A stretch of 64,000 nucleotides of DNA from Fictibacillus macauensis ZFHKF-1 (lineage in GTDB: Bacteria; Bacillota; Bacilli; Bacillales; Fictibacillaceae). The notes below the pieces were generated by a model. That model searched no databases, was not told the origin of the DNA, and was given only the letters and a program-made list of their open reading frames with translations. Location: assembly GCF_000269865.1 (NCBI RefSeq), contig NZ_AKKV01000036.1:1-64000 (forward strand), in the 5' to 3' direction. Position numbers and translations under genes: made by a program. Of the stretch, positions 35,560 through 44,391 are shown one piece after another (within the stretch, counting starts at the first letter, position 1; the number at the start of each line of letters is the position of its first letter).

Positions 35560-35848
35560 GATGATCACTCCTTATATCCATTTAATTCCCATTATGACAT
35601 AAGTATAATGTGATTTCCTTATATTAGAATAAAATGCAGCGAAACACCTAGAAGGAAACGAACGAACTGGTAAGTAATACCCTGTATGATCTGAAATTAA
35701 TATTTATTTAATGGTAAAAAATGCAGTCATCGACTACTGTTAGTGGGGACCGAGGGTACGTTACATAAAGTAGGATCAAAATGCAATAAGACGGTTGTGA
35801 GGAAGTGCGCTACAATAGGGAGTGGCACGTATGAAATAGGGGGTACCT

Positions 35849-36592
35849 ATGAGGACGTTTGTAGAAGCTTGGAACGTATTAAAACATAATAAACGATTAG
35901 TATGGGGACCAATCTTTGTGTTAATGATTACAGGGGTTTGTTTATTACTAGGCCTAACGGTTTTTCTAGATTTACAAGGATTAGAGAATAACCTCATTGA
36001 TTTCTCAGTAACGATGGATTGGGAAACTTTTCTTGAACAATCCGGAATTGAAAATATGCTGCTGATCGTGTTTCTTCTCTTGTGGATTGGCATTACAGTG
36101 TTTTCAATTAGCGGGATGCTAGCGATGGCTCAACAGGCAATCGATCATAACCGTGGTGTGCTTTGGCGCTACTTTTCTGGGGGAGTGTATTACTTTAGTA
36201 GAATAAGTTTCTTAGTAATAACCTTTTTCCTCTTATCAGGCGCAGCTCTTTATGGATTGTTCTACGGATTAATAGCCTACATTCCTGTGATGCTTGTGCT
36301 CATGGTGCTTGTTGTTAGTGTGCTGTTGCTGCTGTTAATCATGGCGGTCATTGGCGTCGTTTCTGAAGATGTATCACTCATCGAAGTATGCAAGAGGGGC
36401 TTTCGCGTGAAATGGCAAGGATATGTGCTTGGACTAGGAATGTTTGTTGTCATGGGCGTCTTCAATGCGCTCGTAGAATTTCTCTTTTTATATTCCTTCG
36501 TTCTAGCAAGCGTTGGCTTTGTCTTGTATCTCGTGTTAACTACGTATTTTAATGTGTGGATCATTGTGCTGTATCGTCACTATAAACGCTAG
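35849..36592 (+). CDS. Multi-helix membrane protein (DUF6159-like)
   Basis: The 247-residue protein starts with a short cytoplasmic MRTFVEAWNVLKHNKRLVWGP and then has five or six helices (about 22-42, 70-95, 115-140, 145-175, 190-215 and 220-240). The WxxLKxNKxLxxxPI start and the SISGMLAMAQQAIDHNRG loop are typical of a conserved membrane-protein group (DUF6159-like); the family assignment is tentative. GGGGG lies before the ATG. It is monocistronic with its own terminator. Confidence 0.65.
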   Translation: MRTFVEAWNVLKHNKRLVWGPIFVLMITGVCLLLGLTVFLDLQGLENNLIDFSVTMDWETFLEQSGIENMLLIVFLLLWIGITVFSISGMLAMAQQAIDHNRGVLWRYFSGGVYYFSRISFLVITFFLLSGAALYGLFYGLIAYIPVMLVLMVLVVSVLLLLLIMAVIGVVSEDVSLIEVCKRGFRVKWQGYVLGLGMFVVMGVFNALVEFLFLYSFVLASVGFVLYLVLTTYFNVWIIVLYRHYKR

Positions 36593-36598
36593 CGTGTA

Positions 36599-36633
36599 AG
36601 GGTGCTATGAAACACTGTAGCACTCTTTTTTAT
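36599..36633 (+). terminator. Intrinsic terminator
   Basis: AGGGTGCTA pairs with TAGCACTCT (one G-T) and is followed by TTTTT. Confidence 0.8.
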
Positions 36634-36778
36634 TTAAAAGTAGGTAAAAAGATATAAAAGATTTAAAAAATTCTGAAAAAAATGTTGAAATGTTGCGAAT
36701 TTAATAGTAAATTATTCCTAAGCAGTTACCCACCAAGAACTTTCAGCATAGAAGACTGTATTTCTAAGTGAGGTGAAG

Positions 36779-37183
36779 ATGGTGGTTACGAAGAAAGATG
36801 TAAAGTTCGTTGCTAAGAATTATGAGTGGATGTATTCTATTGAAAATTTACTTCGTAAGTTCGTGCAAGAACAATCCGAAGTCTTATTCGGAAAAGAGTG
36901 GGAAAAGTGGGTGCAAGGGTCATTTAACTCCCATAAAGAAGCAAAATCCTTTCAGGCGACTACGTATGAAGAAATGCTTGATATGTTTCGTCAGCTTCCA
37001 CATCTTCGTCATATCCTTCCAGAGTATTTAATTGTTCAACTCCATCGATTATCTCCTATTCGTCAGCGCATTACAGCATTTCAAATGATTGAAGAAGAAG
37101 ACGCCGAGCGCTTAAAAAGCAGCTATTGGGGCGTGATGAACCGCAAATCTTTCCGAAAACGACGCAGTCTTCAAATGTCGTGA
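36779..37183 (+). CDS. Hypothetical protein, first gene of an unknown pair
   Basis: This soluble, basic, helix-rich protein has about 134 residues and features a YEWMYSIENLLRKFVQEQ helix, PHLRHILPEYL, and an Arg/Lys-rich C-terminus (NRKSFRKRRSLQ). The start is ATG 36779 or GTG 36782, both close to GAGG. The next gene begins 14 bases after the stop, so they form a pair. I do not recognise the family. Confidence 0.5.
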   Translation: MVVTKKDVKFVAKNYEWMYSIENLLRKFVQEQSEVLFGKEWEKWVQGSFNSHKEAKSFQATTYEEMLDMFRQLPHLRHILPEYLIVQLHRLSPIRQRITAFQMIEEEDAERLKSSYWGVMNRKSFRKRRSLQMS

Positions 37184-37197
37184 GAGGAGACTTGTAG

Positions 37198-37839
37198 ATG
37201 GCACCTAAAGCTTATGGCATCTTTTCTGTTCGCAACAATGAATGCTTTCGCGATCACGCCTATCTTCAATGGGGGAAAAGTGAAGTATCACTTGGCAGTT
37301 GTTTAATTCTCCATGCTCCAACGATTAGTGAAAAAGAAGCAGTAGATCGCCGTGCCCTTTCACCTCGTCAAACCTACGAAACAAAACAAATTCCACTGGA
37401 TGCTACCATGCGTCAATTAGCCGCGTTTCTCACTCATTTGCATCATAATCAAAAATTGAATGGTCGATTACATATTTATAGTGTACTTCCTTTACAATGT
37501 GTGCGTCCTGGTGTGCCTGCGGAATACTTTGAATTTATAGCGTCTGAAACGTCAATGTCTAGTCCATTACCAACAGCTGAAGAACTTCGACGTCATCCGT
37601 GGCTTATCGTATCATGGGGTACGGTCCATCGATCGAGTTGGCGACGAACAGCCGCGGTGAAAAATAACTGGTTGCACGCGCTAAAAGAAAGCGGGATTTT
37701 ATGTTTTGGTAAAAAAATTGCCTCAAAAGGAAAGTATGCGCTATACAATCATGTAGGTGCCATTCGTGGTAAAAATCAAGCGGATATTATGAAGCAGCTT
37801 ACCTCTTATTATAATGAGGCGCGCAATGGGTCTCTTTAG
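37198..37839 (+). CDS. Hypothetical protein, possibly DUF1643-like
   Basis: This 213-residue soluble protein has alternating strands and helices. The central LHIYSVLPLQCVRPGVPAEYF and WLIVSWGT segments recall the layout of DUF1643 proteins (a strand listing names, a P-x-x-YF region, then W-G), but the match is weak. GAGAGGAG precedes the ATG. It is coupled to the upstream basic protein by a 14-base gap. No function can be given. Confidence 0.5.
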   Translation: MAPKAYGIFSVRNNECFRDHAYLQWGKSEVSLGSCLILHAPTISEKEAVDRRALSPRQTYETKQIPLDATMRQLAAFLTHLHHNQKLNGRLHIYSVLPLQCVRPGVPAEYFEFIASETSMSSPLPTAEELRRHPWLIVSWGTVHRSSWRRTAAVKNNWLHALKESGILCFGKKIASKGKYALYNHVGAIRGKNQADIMKQLTSYYNEARNGSL

Positions 37840-38057
37840 TATATCGACTCAACAAGTGGCTTTGTAAAGCAGCGTAGCTCGTTCTTTATCTCTTTTTTAC
37901 AATAGCTTAAAACGACCCACATACTTCTCTCGTATACTTTACCTATAAGGTAAACTCATTCTCTATTACTAGAAAATTCAGTAAAATAGGCGGACTATTT
38001 TTTTGGATTGCTATTGTAAAATAAAATGAGGAACGTAAAGGTAAAGGGGAGAGAATC

Positions 38058-38900
38058 ATGAAAAAAACGTTTGTAGCGGTAGCAACAGCTGCCTTACTCG
38101 TAACTGGATTTCAAGGAAATGCGAGTGCCGAAGATGATGCACAACCACCGATTACAGCTAAATGGTCAGCTGAAGATCCGCACCACGAGGATACGAATAC
38201 GCATTTATGGATTGTTCGTCATGCGATGGAAATTATGGCGAACAATAAAGACGTTGTAAAGCCGGGTGAGGTAGAGCAATTAAAACAGTGGCAATCCGAT
38301 TTAGAGCAAGGTATTTATGATGCGGACCATGCTAATCCTTACTACGACAACGCCACGTTTGCTTCGCATTTCTATGATCCTGACACGGGCAAGTCCTACA
38401 TTCCACTTGCCGCTCATGCGAAGACGACGAGCGTGAAATATTTTAAACGAGCGGGAGAAGCGTATCAAAAGGGAGATCATAAGCAAGCTTTTTATAACTT
38501 AGGGTTGGCATTACATTATATTGGCGATCTGAACCAACCGATGCATGCAGCGAACTTTACGAATCTATCTTATCCACAAGGCTTTCACTCTAAATATGAA
38601 AATTATGTGGATAGCTTTAAAGAAGACTATGCTGTGAAAGATGGAGAAGGCTATTGGCACTGGAAGGGAACAAATCCGGAAGATTGGTTGCATGGAACAG
38701 CGGTTGCAGCGAAAAAGGATTATCCTGATATTGTGAATGACACTACGAAAGCTTGGTTTGTAAAAGCGGCTGTGTCGAATAGCTATGCTGCTAAGTGGCG
38801 GGCTGCCGTCGTGCCGGCGACGGGTAAACGCTTAACAGAAGCGCAACGAATTTTAGCTGGTTACATGCAGCTATGGTTTGATACGTACGTGAATAAGTAA
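38058..38900 (+). CDS. plc: Zinc-dependent phospholipase C (phosphatidylcholine-preferring)
   Basis: This secreted enzyme hydrolyses phospholipids to diacylglycerol and phosphocholine. The 280-residue precursor has a signal peptide (1-24, ending NASA) and a short propeptide up to TAK. The mature protein begins with the Trp of WSAEDPHHEDTNTHLW, whose amino group binds zinc in the B. cereus enzyme. The zinc ligands are present: His in NTHLW, Asp in IYDADHAN, His in FASHFYD, HYIGDLNQPMH, and FHSKYENY. The length equals the B. cereus PC-PLC. I see no PlcR box (TATGnAn4TnCATA) upstream, so regulation probably differs. A terminator follows. Confidence 0.95.
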   Translation: MKKTFVAVATAALLVTGFQGNASAEDDAQPPITAKWSAEDPHHEDTNTHLWIVRHAMEIMANNKDVVKPGEVEQLKQWQSDLEQGIYDADHANPYYDNATFASHFYDPDTGKSYIPLAAHAKTTSVKYFKRAGEAYQKGDHKQAFYNLGLALHYIGDLNQPMHAANFTNLSYPQGFHSKYENYVDSFKEDYAVKDGEGYWHWKGTNPEDWLHGTAVAAKKDYPDIVNDTTKAWFVKAAVSNSYAAKWRAAVVPATGKRLTEAQRILAGYMQLWFDTYVNK

Positions 38901-38907
38901 AAAATCT

Positions 38908-38939
38908 AAAAAGCATCTGCGCCTGTAGATGCTTTTTTT
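38908..38939 (+). terminator. Intrinsic terminator
   Basis: AAAAGCATCT / AGATGCTTTT hairpin followed by a T run. Confidence 0.9.
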
Positions 38940-39009
38940 GCGCATGGAAATAACAGGGTGCTTATTGTACACTAAATAAGAACAAAGAAAGGGAAGTGAG
39001 GGGAACACC

Positions 39010-40728
39010 ATCGATACAATCAGAAGATTTGCGGCTTACTATAAGCCGTATCGGGGCTTATTTTTACTTGATTTTGGCTGTGCTGTTTTTGTAGCCATAT
39101 TAGAGCTAGCGTTTCCAGTGGCGATGAATCACGTGATTGATGATTTGCTGCCAACGAACAATTGGCGTTGGATTACGTTTGCTTGTATTGCATTGTTAGC
39201 TGTCTTTTTAATCGGAACCGTGATGAATTATGTGGTAGCCTACTTTGGTCATTGTCTTGGGGTAAATATAGAAACCGATATGCGTCGTGATTTATTTGCA
39301 CGGTTGCAGCGCCATTCGTTTTCATTTTTTGATAATCATAAGACAGGACACCTTGTTTCGCGTTTAACAAATGACTTAATGGACATTGGTGAAGTCGCGC
39401 ATCATGGTCCTGAAGATTTATTTATTGCCTTTATGACGATCATAGGTTCCTTTTCCATTATGTTTAGTATCAATTGGAAACTCGCGCTTATTTTAGCGGT
39501 GGCGGTACCGATTATTATCGTTGTTTCCTTGTATTATAGTAAGAAAATGTCTAATGCATTTCATAATATGTATGGAAAAATTGCCGGGTATAATGCACGC
39601 ATTGAAAATAACATTGGCGGCATTCGCATCGTGCAATCGTTTACGAAAGAAGATCATGAGATTGCCTTGTTTCAAGATACGAATGCAAAATTTCGGTCCG
39701 CAAAACTAGGCGCTTATAAAATTATGGCACGCAGCAGCTCTATTAACTTTGCGCTGATGAAGGTTATTTTGTTGCTCGTTCTTGGCTGTGGTTCATGGTT
39801 TGTTATTCAAAAAGAAATGAGCTACGGAGAGTTTGTTGCCTTTGTTATGCTATCAACGGTGTTCATTGCGCCCGTAAAACATATTAATCAAATTTTAGAA
39901 TTGTTGCCAAAAGGCTATGCGGGCTTTAAGCGCTACTTAGAGATGATGGACTTAGAGCCAGACATTCAAGATGCAAAAGATGCCATTGAGATGCCACGCA
40001 TGCGTGGAGCAGTCACTTTTTCTGACGTTCATTTTCAGTACGAAGCGTCTCAAGAAGTGTTACAGCAGCTGTCGTTTTCAGTAAAACCAGGGGAGACGTT
40101 AGCGCTTGTTGGACCATCTGGTGGAGGGAAAACAACGATCTGTAGTTTAATTCCACGTTTTTATGACGTCACGTCTGGCAGTATTACAATTGATGATATT
40201 GATCTTCGTGATATGACACTAGCATCGTTACGCAGTCAAATTGGCGTGGTGCAACAAGATTTGTATTTATTTGATGGCAGCATCGCTGATAATATTCGCT
40301 ATGGTAATTTTGAAGCGACTGAAGAACAAGTGTGGGATGCGGTGCGCAATGCGCAGCTTGAAGAGCTAGTTGCCTCTTTACCAGAAGGCTTGCAAACGAT
40401 GATTGGTGAGCGAGGCGTGAAGCTATCCGGAGGTCAGAAACAACGCATTTCCATTGCGCGGATGTTCCTAAAAGACCCCGCCATCCTCATTCTAGATGAG
40501 GCGACGTCAGCACTGGATACGAAAACCGAACGTGCCATCCAAGTGGCCCTAGATCAACTGACGAAAGATCGCACCACCTTCATTATTGCGCATCGCCTTT
40601 CTACAATTCGCAATGCGGATAAAATTATTGTCGTCCGTGATGGTCACATTGAAGAAGAAGGTAGTCATGAACGGTTAATGAACGAAGAAGGTCACTATTA
40701 TCAGCTTCTACAAACACAAACCGTATAG
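39010..40728 (+). CDS. ABC exporter (homodimer-type, TMD-NBD fusion) with apparent ATC start
   Basis: The protein has about 572 residues: six transmembrane helices, then an NBD with Walker A GPSGGGKTT, Q-loop VQQDLYLF, signature KLSGGQKQRISIA, Walker B AILILDEATSALD and H-loop AHR. It belongs to the MsbA/BmrA-like lipid or multidrug exporters. The first usual start codon in frame (GTG 39118) falls inside helix 1. Upstream the frame is open and reads I-D-T-I-R-R-F-A-A-Y-Y-K-P-Y-R-G, the normal N-terminus of this group, but its first codon is ATC at 39010, 6 bases after GAGGGG. Either ATC is used or the ATG is mutated. Confidence 0.9.
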   Translation: MDTIRRFAAYYKPYRGLFLLDFGCAVFVAILELAFPVAMNHVIDDLLPTNNWRWITFACIALLAVFLIGTVMNYVVAYFGHCLGVNIETDMRRDLFARLQRHSFSFFDNHKTGHLVSRLTNDLMDIGEVAHHGPEDLFIAFMTIIGSFSIMFSINWKLALILAVAVPIIIVVSLYYSKKMSNAFHNMYGKIAGYNARIENNIGGIRIVQSFTKEDHEIALFQDTNAKFRSAKLGAYKIMARSSSINFALMKVILLLVLGCGSWFVIQKEMSYGEFVAFVMLSTVFIAPVKHINQILELLPKGYAGFKRYLEMMDLEPDIQDAKDAIEMPRMRGAVTFSDVHFQYEASQEVLQQLSFSVKPGETLALVGPSGGGKTTICSLIPRFYDVTSGSITIDDIDLRDMTLASLRSQIGVVQQDLYLFDGSIADNIRYGNFEATEEQVWDAVRNAQLEELVASLPEGLQTMIGERGVKLSGGQKQRISIARMFLKDPAILILDEATSALDTKTERAIQVALDQLTKDRTTFIIAHRLSTIRNADKIIVVRDGHIEEEGSHERLMNEEGHYYQLLQTQTV

Positions 40729-40730
40729 TA

Positions 40731-40761
40731 AAGGCGCGAGCGAAAGCTTGCGTCTTTTTTT
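40731..40761 (+). terminator. Intrinsic terminator
   Basis: AGGCGCGAGC / GCTTGCGTCT hairpin with a GAAA loop and a run of T. Confidence 0.8.
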
Positions 40762-40830
40762 AGAATGTAAAATGTCTTTGACATACCGCTTAGATGTCAC
40801 TTATACTAAAAAATGTAAAGGGTGTTTTAC

Positions 40831-40997
40831 ATGGAATCGTTAAAGAACGAGAGCAATAAGAGAAAGAAGCATGTTAAATGTCTTAAGATCTCATTCTGAC
40901 AAATCAAATCGGCTCTACTATCATCTCTTTACGTGCGATTGGGGTTCTACAAATTTTAGTTTATCTTATCTTGTCTAACATAAAACAGCACACTTGA
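40831..40997 (+). pseudogene. Possible decayed membrane-protein gene
   Basis: An ATG with GGGTG upstream starts MESLKNESNKRKKHVKCLK. After a shift of frame the text becomes LILTNQIGSTIISLRAIGVL and a hydrophobic tail QILVYLILSNIKQHT ending 15 bases before the next start. A single frameshift would join a basic head to one membrane helix. Family unknown; this could be chance. Confidence 0.3.
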
Positions 40998-41012
40998 AAG
41001 GATAAATCCGTG

Positions 41013-41411
41013 ATGACAGCGATTAAAAAGGTTAGTATGATTGGCTCGTGGATCATCATCATTGCCATTGGTGGTCATGGCTTGTATACTTGGTTCACCG
41101 CTGGCGTCGTCAATGCGATGACACTTGTTTATTTTTCATTAGGGCTTGGCTTTTTGTTTCATACTCTTACATGGGGGAATATGAAGGGCAAACACGAGCA
41201 TGAAAAAGATGAATTAGAACAGCACATTTCTCTAAAGAGTTCAAAGTACAGCTATTATATCTTGTTAGTAGTAATGATTCTTATACTAGTCATTTCAGAA
41301 AAAGCGACCGCCATGCAGGATCTAAAAAATATCCCACTTGTCATTGCTATCTGTTTAGCCTGGGTAACGATGCCGTTCACAGAGTGGCTTGTATCGAAAA
41401 AATATCGCTAA
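41013..41411 (+). CDS. Small membrane protein of unknown function
   Basis: This 132-residue protein has four helices (about 8-28, 33-52, 76-94 and 103-122) and a His/Glu/Lys-rich cytosolic loop (GKHEHEKDELEQH) between helices 2 and 3. AAAGGAT lies before ATG 41013 (a GTG at 41010 is equally possible). The family is not recognised. It shares a bidirectional terminator with the convergent TcaA-like gene. Confidence 0.6.
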   Translation: MTAIKKVSMIGSWIIIIAIGGHGLYTWFTAGVVNAMTLVYFSLGLGFLFHTLTWGNMKGKHEHEKDELEQHISLKSSKYSYYILLVVMILILVISEKATAMQDLKNIPLVIAICLAWVTMPFTEWLVSKKYR

Positions 41412-41452
41412 AAAAAAGCATGAACCATTCGACAGGATGGCTCATGCTTTTT
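41412..41452. terminator. Bidirectional terminator
   Basis: AAAGCATGA-CCAT pairs with ATGG-TCATGCTTT across an 8-base loop, with A and T tracts on the two sides, between convergent genes. Confidence 0.9.
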
Positions 41453-41455
41453 TAG

Positions 41456-42787
41456 CTAGTTGACTAAAACGGGTTCTGCTAGCTTATAGACTTGTAAACT
41501 ACCGGCATCAGAGCGTGATAAATAATATTTGGAGCGGAATTTCTTATGCTTACTAGAGCCATCAGCATATGTAATGGTATAGGCTTCATTAGTGGATACC
41601 GTAATCATGGTTGGTTTAGAAAAATCCACATTGGTTACTTCAAAATCATCAAGATATTCTTGAATGCCTTTCTTTTGAATATAGTCAACGTATTTACGTG
41701 CTTCATTGTAAGCGGGTCCTTTTGGATCGATATATGCCTCGGCGAGTCCGAAGTTACCAACGTTTAATGATTCAACAGAAGCAGTCGTATAGTCTAGCAT
41801 AAAGTTCTTCACTTCGTCCGCTGTCATGCGTGGGAGTGTCTCATTTGGTTTGGCAGCTTGAACTTTTGGCTTGTTGTAATCAATCGGCAATGAGATTGAA
41901 CCGCTGTTGCGGACGACGACGGTTTCACTTTTTAAGTGACCAACGTCAAACTTCTTTTCAGCATGCAGCGTAATGGAACCATCGGTTGCAATTGGCCCGA
42001 TTTGTTGCACTTGGGCGATCGTTTTTCCTGTATCTTTTCCATTAATGAATAGGTGGGCGTCACTATAGTTGGACGTAAGGTTAATATATTCACCTTTTAG
42101 TGGCAAATCAATGGATGCTTTGTTGTCTTTTACATCATTCATTTCAAGGGTTGCTTCATCTTTTAACGTCGTATATGTGCCCTTATAAATGGCCTTTACT
42201 TTATGCTCACCTGGTAAGACATAGCCCGCATTGATTGTGCCGTCATTTTCCTCGAGGTTCCCCTTTTTTTGGCGATCCACATAGATTTCTGTATTTTTAA
42301 ATGAAGAGGCTACCTTAACGGCAATCGGTTGAATGGCTACGATATAACGATCAAAAAAGAGCCACTCTGTGCCGTTACGTTTTAGTTGAAGCCATTTTTG
42401 ATCATTGGTGCTCGTTACCGGGGCGATCACTTCCATGTCGCCATGAGCTTGTGCCTGTTTTTCTAAAGAATCCATTGTGGCCAATAGATTTCGGTCTTTT
42501 TTAGCATAAGAAATGAAACTCTGAACCGTTTGCGCATCAATCGTTACGTTAGATTGACCTTGCTCAAGAAATGTTTTCACTTTTTCCGTATCTTCGTTAA
42601 GAATCGCTTGCTTGAATGCTTGAATCGTTGCCTCTGGCCCTGTTTTTGCATTCATAATGAAATAGAATGTAACGCCTCCAATAAGTAGGAGAGCAATGGT
42701 TATAATAGAAATGAGAGCGGTTTTCTTCGGTTGTTTATTCTTTTGTGTAAAACGACTGCTTGTGGAAGCGTGTTCATTAGTGTTCAT
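41456..42787 (-). CDS. TcaA/YvbJ-like membrane protein lacking the zinc ribbon
   Basis: The 443-residue protein has a cytoplasmic, Lys/Ser/Thr-rich head, one membrane helix (about 24-46), and an outer part with TcaA-type domains: GPEATIQAFKQAILNEDTEKVKTFL, then the paired NLTSNYSDAHLFINGKDTG PEGA-like repeats, and a C-terminal NTF2-like domain. It is a close paralogue of the next gene upstream but lacks its N-terminal zinc ribbon. TcaA proteins influence glycopeptide sensitivity and envelope homeostasis in staphylococci; a similar role here is inferred. It is the last gene of a four-gene unit. Confidence 0.8.
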   Translation of the reverse strand: MNTNEHASTSSRFTQKNKQPKKTALISIITIALLLIGGVTFYFIMNAKTGPEATIQAFKQAILNEDTEKVKTFLEQGQSNVTIDAQTVQSFISYAKKDRNLLATMDSLEKQAQAHGDMEVIAPVTSTNDQKWLQLKRNGTEWLFFDRYIVAIQPIAVKVASSFKNTEIYVDRQKKGNLEENDGTINAGYVLPGEHKVKAIYKGTYTTLKDEATLEMNDVKDNKASIDLPLKGEYINLTSNYSDAHLFINGKDTGKTIAQVQQIGPIATDGSITLHAEKKFDVGHLKSETVVVRNSGSISLPIDYNKPKVQAAKPNETLPRMTADEVKNFMLDYTTASVESLNVGNFGLAEAYIDPKGPAYNEARKYVDYIQKKGIQEYLDDFEVTNVDFSKPTMITVSTNEAYTITYADGSSKHKKFRSKYYLSRSDAGSLQVYKLAEPVLVN

Positions 42788-42938
42788 ACGTGTACCCCTT
42801 TTTCTTTTCTCTTGAGATTGCTAGATTAGATTGAACGCATCCCTGCCTTTCTTACGCAAGACCTTATTCCTAGATTCGCGTTTCATTATAACAAATATTC
42901 AGGTAAAAAATGACTACTTTTTTAGGAAAATCATACAA

Positions 42939-42964
42939 AAAAGGTTCCCCGAAGAGAACCTTTC
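42939..42964 (-). terminator. Intrinsic terminator
   Basis: AAAGGTTC / GAACCTTT hairpin with flanking A and T tracts, directly past the stop of the upstream TcaA-like gene. The last gene of the cluster may therefore be expressed separately. Confidence 0.8.
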
Positions 42965-42969
42965 GTCCA

Positions 42970-44367
42970 TTATTTAATAGGTTTTGGTTCATACATTTTA
43001 TAGACGAGGACGTTTCCGGTTGATGAGAGTGAGAGAACGTAGTCTGATAGAAACTTTAATTGAACTTTGGAGCCATTTTTTCGTGTAATGGTATACGCTT
43101 CTTTTGTAGATACGAGCAGTTGGTTTGGTTTGGAGCGATCAATTTTTGTCACTTTGAAATCATCGAGTTGTTCTTTAAATCCTTCTTTTTCCACATGTTG
43201 AACGTAGCGCATAGCTTCATTGTAATGAGGACCTTTAGGATCGATATACGGCTCGGCGAGTGAAAAGTTGGTTTCATTTAAAGATGCGACTGAAGCAGTT
43301 GTATACGAGAGCATAAATTGCTCGATTGCTTCATCGCTCGTTGGTTTAACAGCATCAGAAGGTGGAGAGTCACCGGATGTTGGCTTTTTGTAATCGATTG
43401 GTAAAGCGACTGGTCCGCTAGAGCGGACGGTGACGGTTTCACTTTTTACCGTGCCAACGTCAAATTTCTTTTCAGCATAGAGTGAGAGTGATCCGTCGGT
43501 CGCAATGGGACCGAGTTCATGCAGTTCGGCCACGGTTTTTCCAGAGTCTTTGCCGTTAATAAATAGGCGTGCATCGTCATAGTTAGAGGTGAGGGTCACA
43601 AATTCTCCTTCGACTGGTACGTCTATTTTCAGCTTTGCGTCGTTCGCTTCATTCATTGGCAATGTTTTCTCTGCTTGTAGTGTTGTGTACTCGCCGTGAT
43701 AGACGACTTTAAGTTTATGGTCACCAGGTAAAAGGGAGCGTAAGGTGACGGGTTGATCTTTCTTTGTAATCGTGGCTTTTTTCGTACCATCACAATAAAC
43801 ATTGGTATGATCATAATTAGAGGAAACGTCAACGGTTAGTGGTTTAACAACAAGTTGATAGTTGCTAAAAAAAAGCCACCGTGTGCCATCACGCTTCAGT
43901 TCAAACCATTTCGGTTCATTGGAGCCGAGCACAGGAATAATGACGTCTGCATCATTTTTTTGCTGCGCTTGTTTTTCTAGGGAAGCAAGAGATGCCTTTA
44001 CGCCGTTTTCTTTTTTAGCATAGTTTATAAAATTACGAATCATCTCATCACTTACCGTAAGATCAGGTTGACCTTGGATAAGCATCTCTTTAACTGTAGC
44101 AATATCATCGCTCTTAATCGCTTGTTGAAACGTTGCAATCGTAGCTTCAGGTCCGAATTTTTTCTGCATGACGATATAAAATGTTACAGAAGCAACAAGC
44201 AAGCCAACGAGCGCACCAAGTGTTATAAGAAGAGGCTTTTTTGAACGTTTGTTTTGCTGCTGTCGTGTGGTAGGGGTAGTAGTCTCTATCGTTTGGGTAG
44301 CTCCACAATGTTTGCAAAATTTCGTGTGATCAGCTAATGGCTGACCACACGTTTTACAGAAATGCAT
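42970..44367 (-). CDS. TcaA/YvbJ-like zinc-ribbon membrane protein
   Basis: The 465-residue protein has an N-terminal zinc ribbon (CKTCGQPLADHTKFCKHCG, residues 4-22), a linker, one membrane helix (about 47-67) and an outer TcaA-like region: GPEATIATFQQAIKSDDIAT, two LTSNYDDARLFINGKDSG-type repeats, and a C-terminal domain ending YVLSLSSTGNVLVYKM. Family members are single-pass envelope proteins whose ribbon is cytosolic. It lies 24 bases downstream of a polytopic zinc-ribbon protein and was duplicated to give the gene that follows. Confidence 0.85.
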   Translation of the reverse strand: MHFCKTCGQPLADHTKFCKHCGATQTIETTTPTTRQQQNKRSKKPLLITLGALVGLLVASVTFYIVMQKKFGPEATIATFQQAIKSDDIATVKEMLIQGQPDLTVSDEMIRNFINYAKKENGVKASLASLEKQAQQKNDADVIIPVLGSNEPKWFELKRDGTRWLFFSNYQLVVKPLTVDVSSNYDHTNVYCDGTKKATITKKDQPVTLRSLLPGDHKLKVVYHGEYTTLQAEKTLPMNEANDAKLKIDVPVEGEFVTLTSNYDDARLFINGKDSGKTVAELHELGPIATDGSLSLYAEKKFDVGTVKSETVTVRSSGPVALPIDYKKPTSGDSPPSDAVKPTSDEAIEQFMLSYTTASVASLNETNFSLAEPYIDPKGPHYNEAMRYVQHVEKEGFKEQLDDFKVTKIDRSKPNQLLVSTKEAYTITRKNGSKVQLKFLSDYVLSLSSTGNVLVYKMYEPKPIK

Positions 44368-44391
44368 ACAATCACTTCCTTCTCGACTTCA

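Noticed and set aside
37920-38057. PlcR box before the phospholipase C gene
   Set aside because: I looked for TATGnAn4TnCATA and found only unrelated AT-rich sequence.
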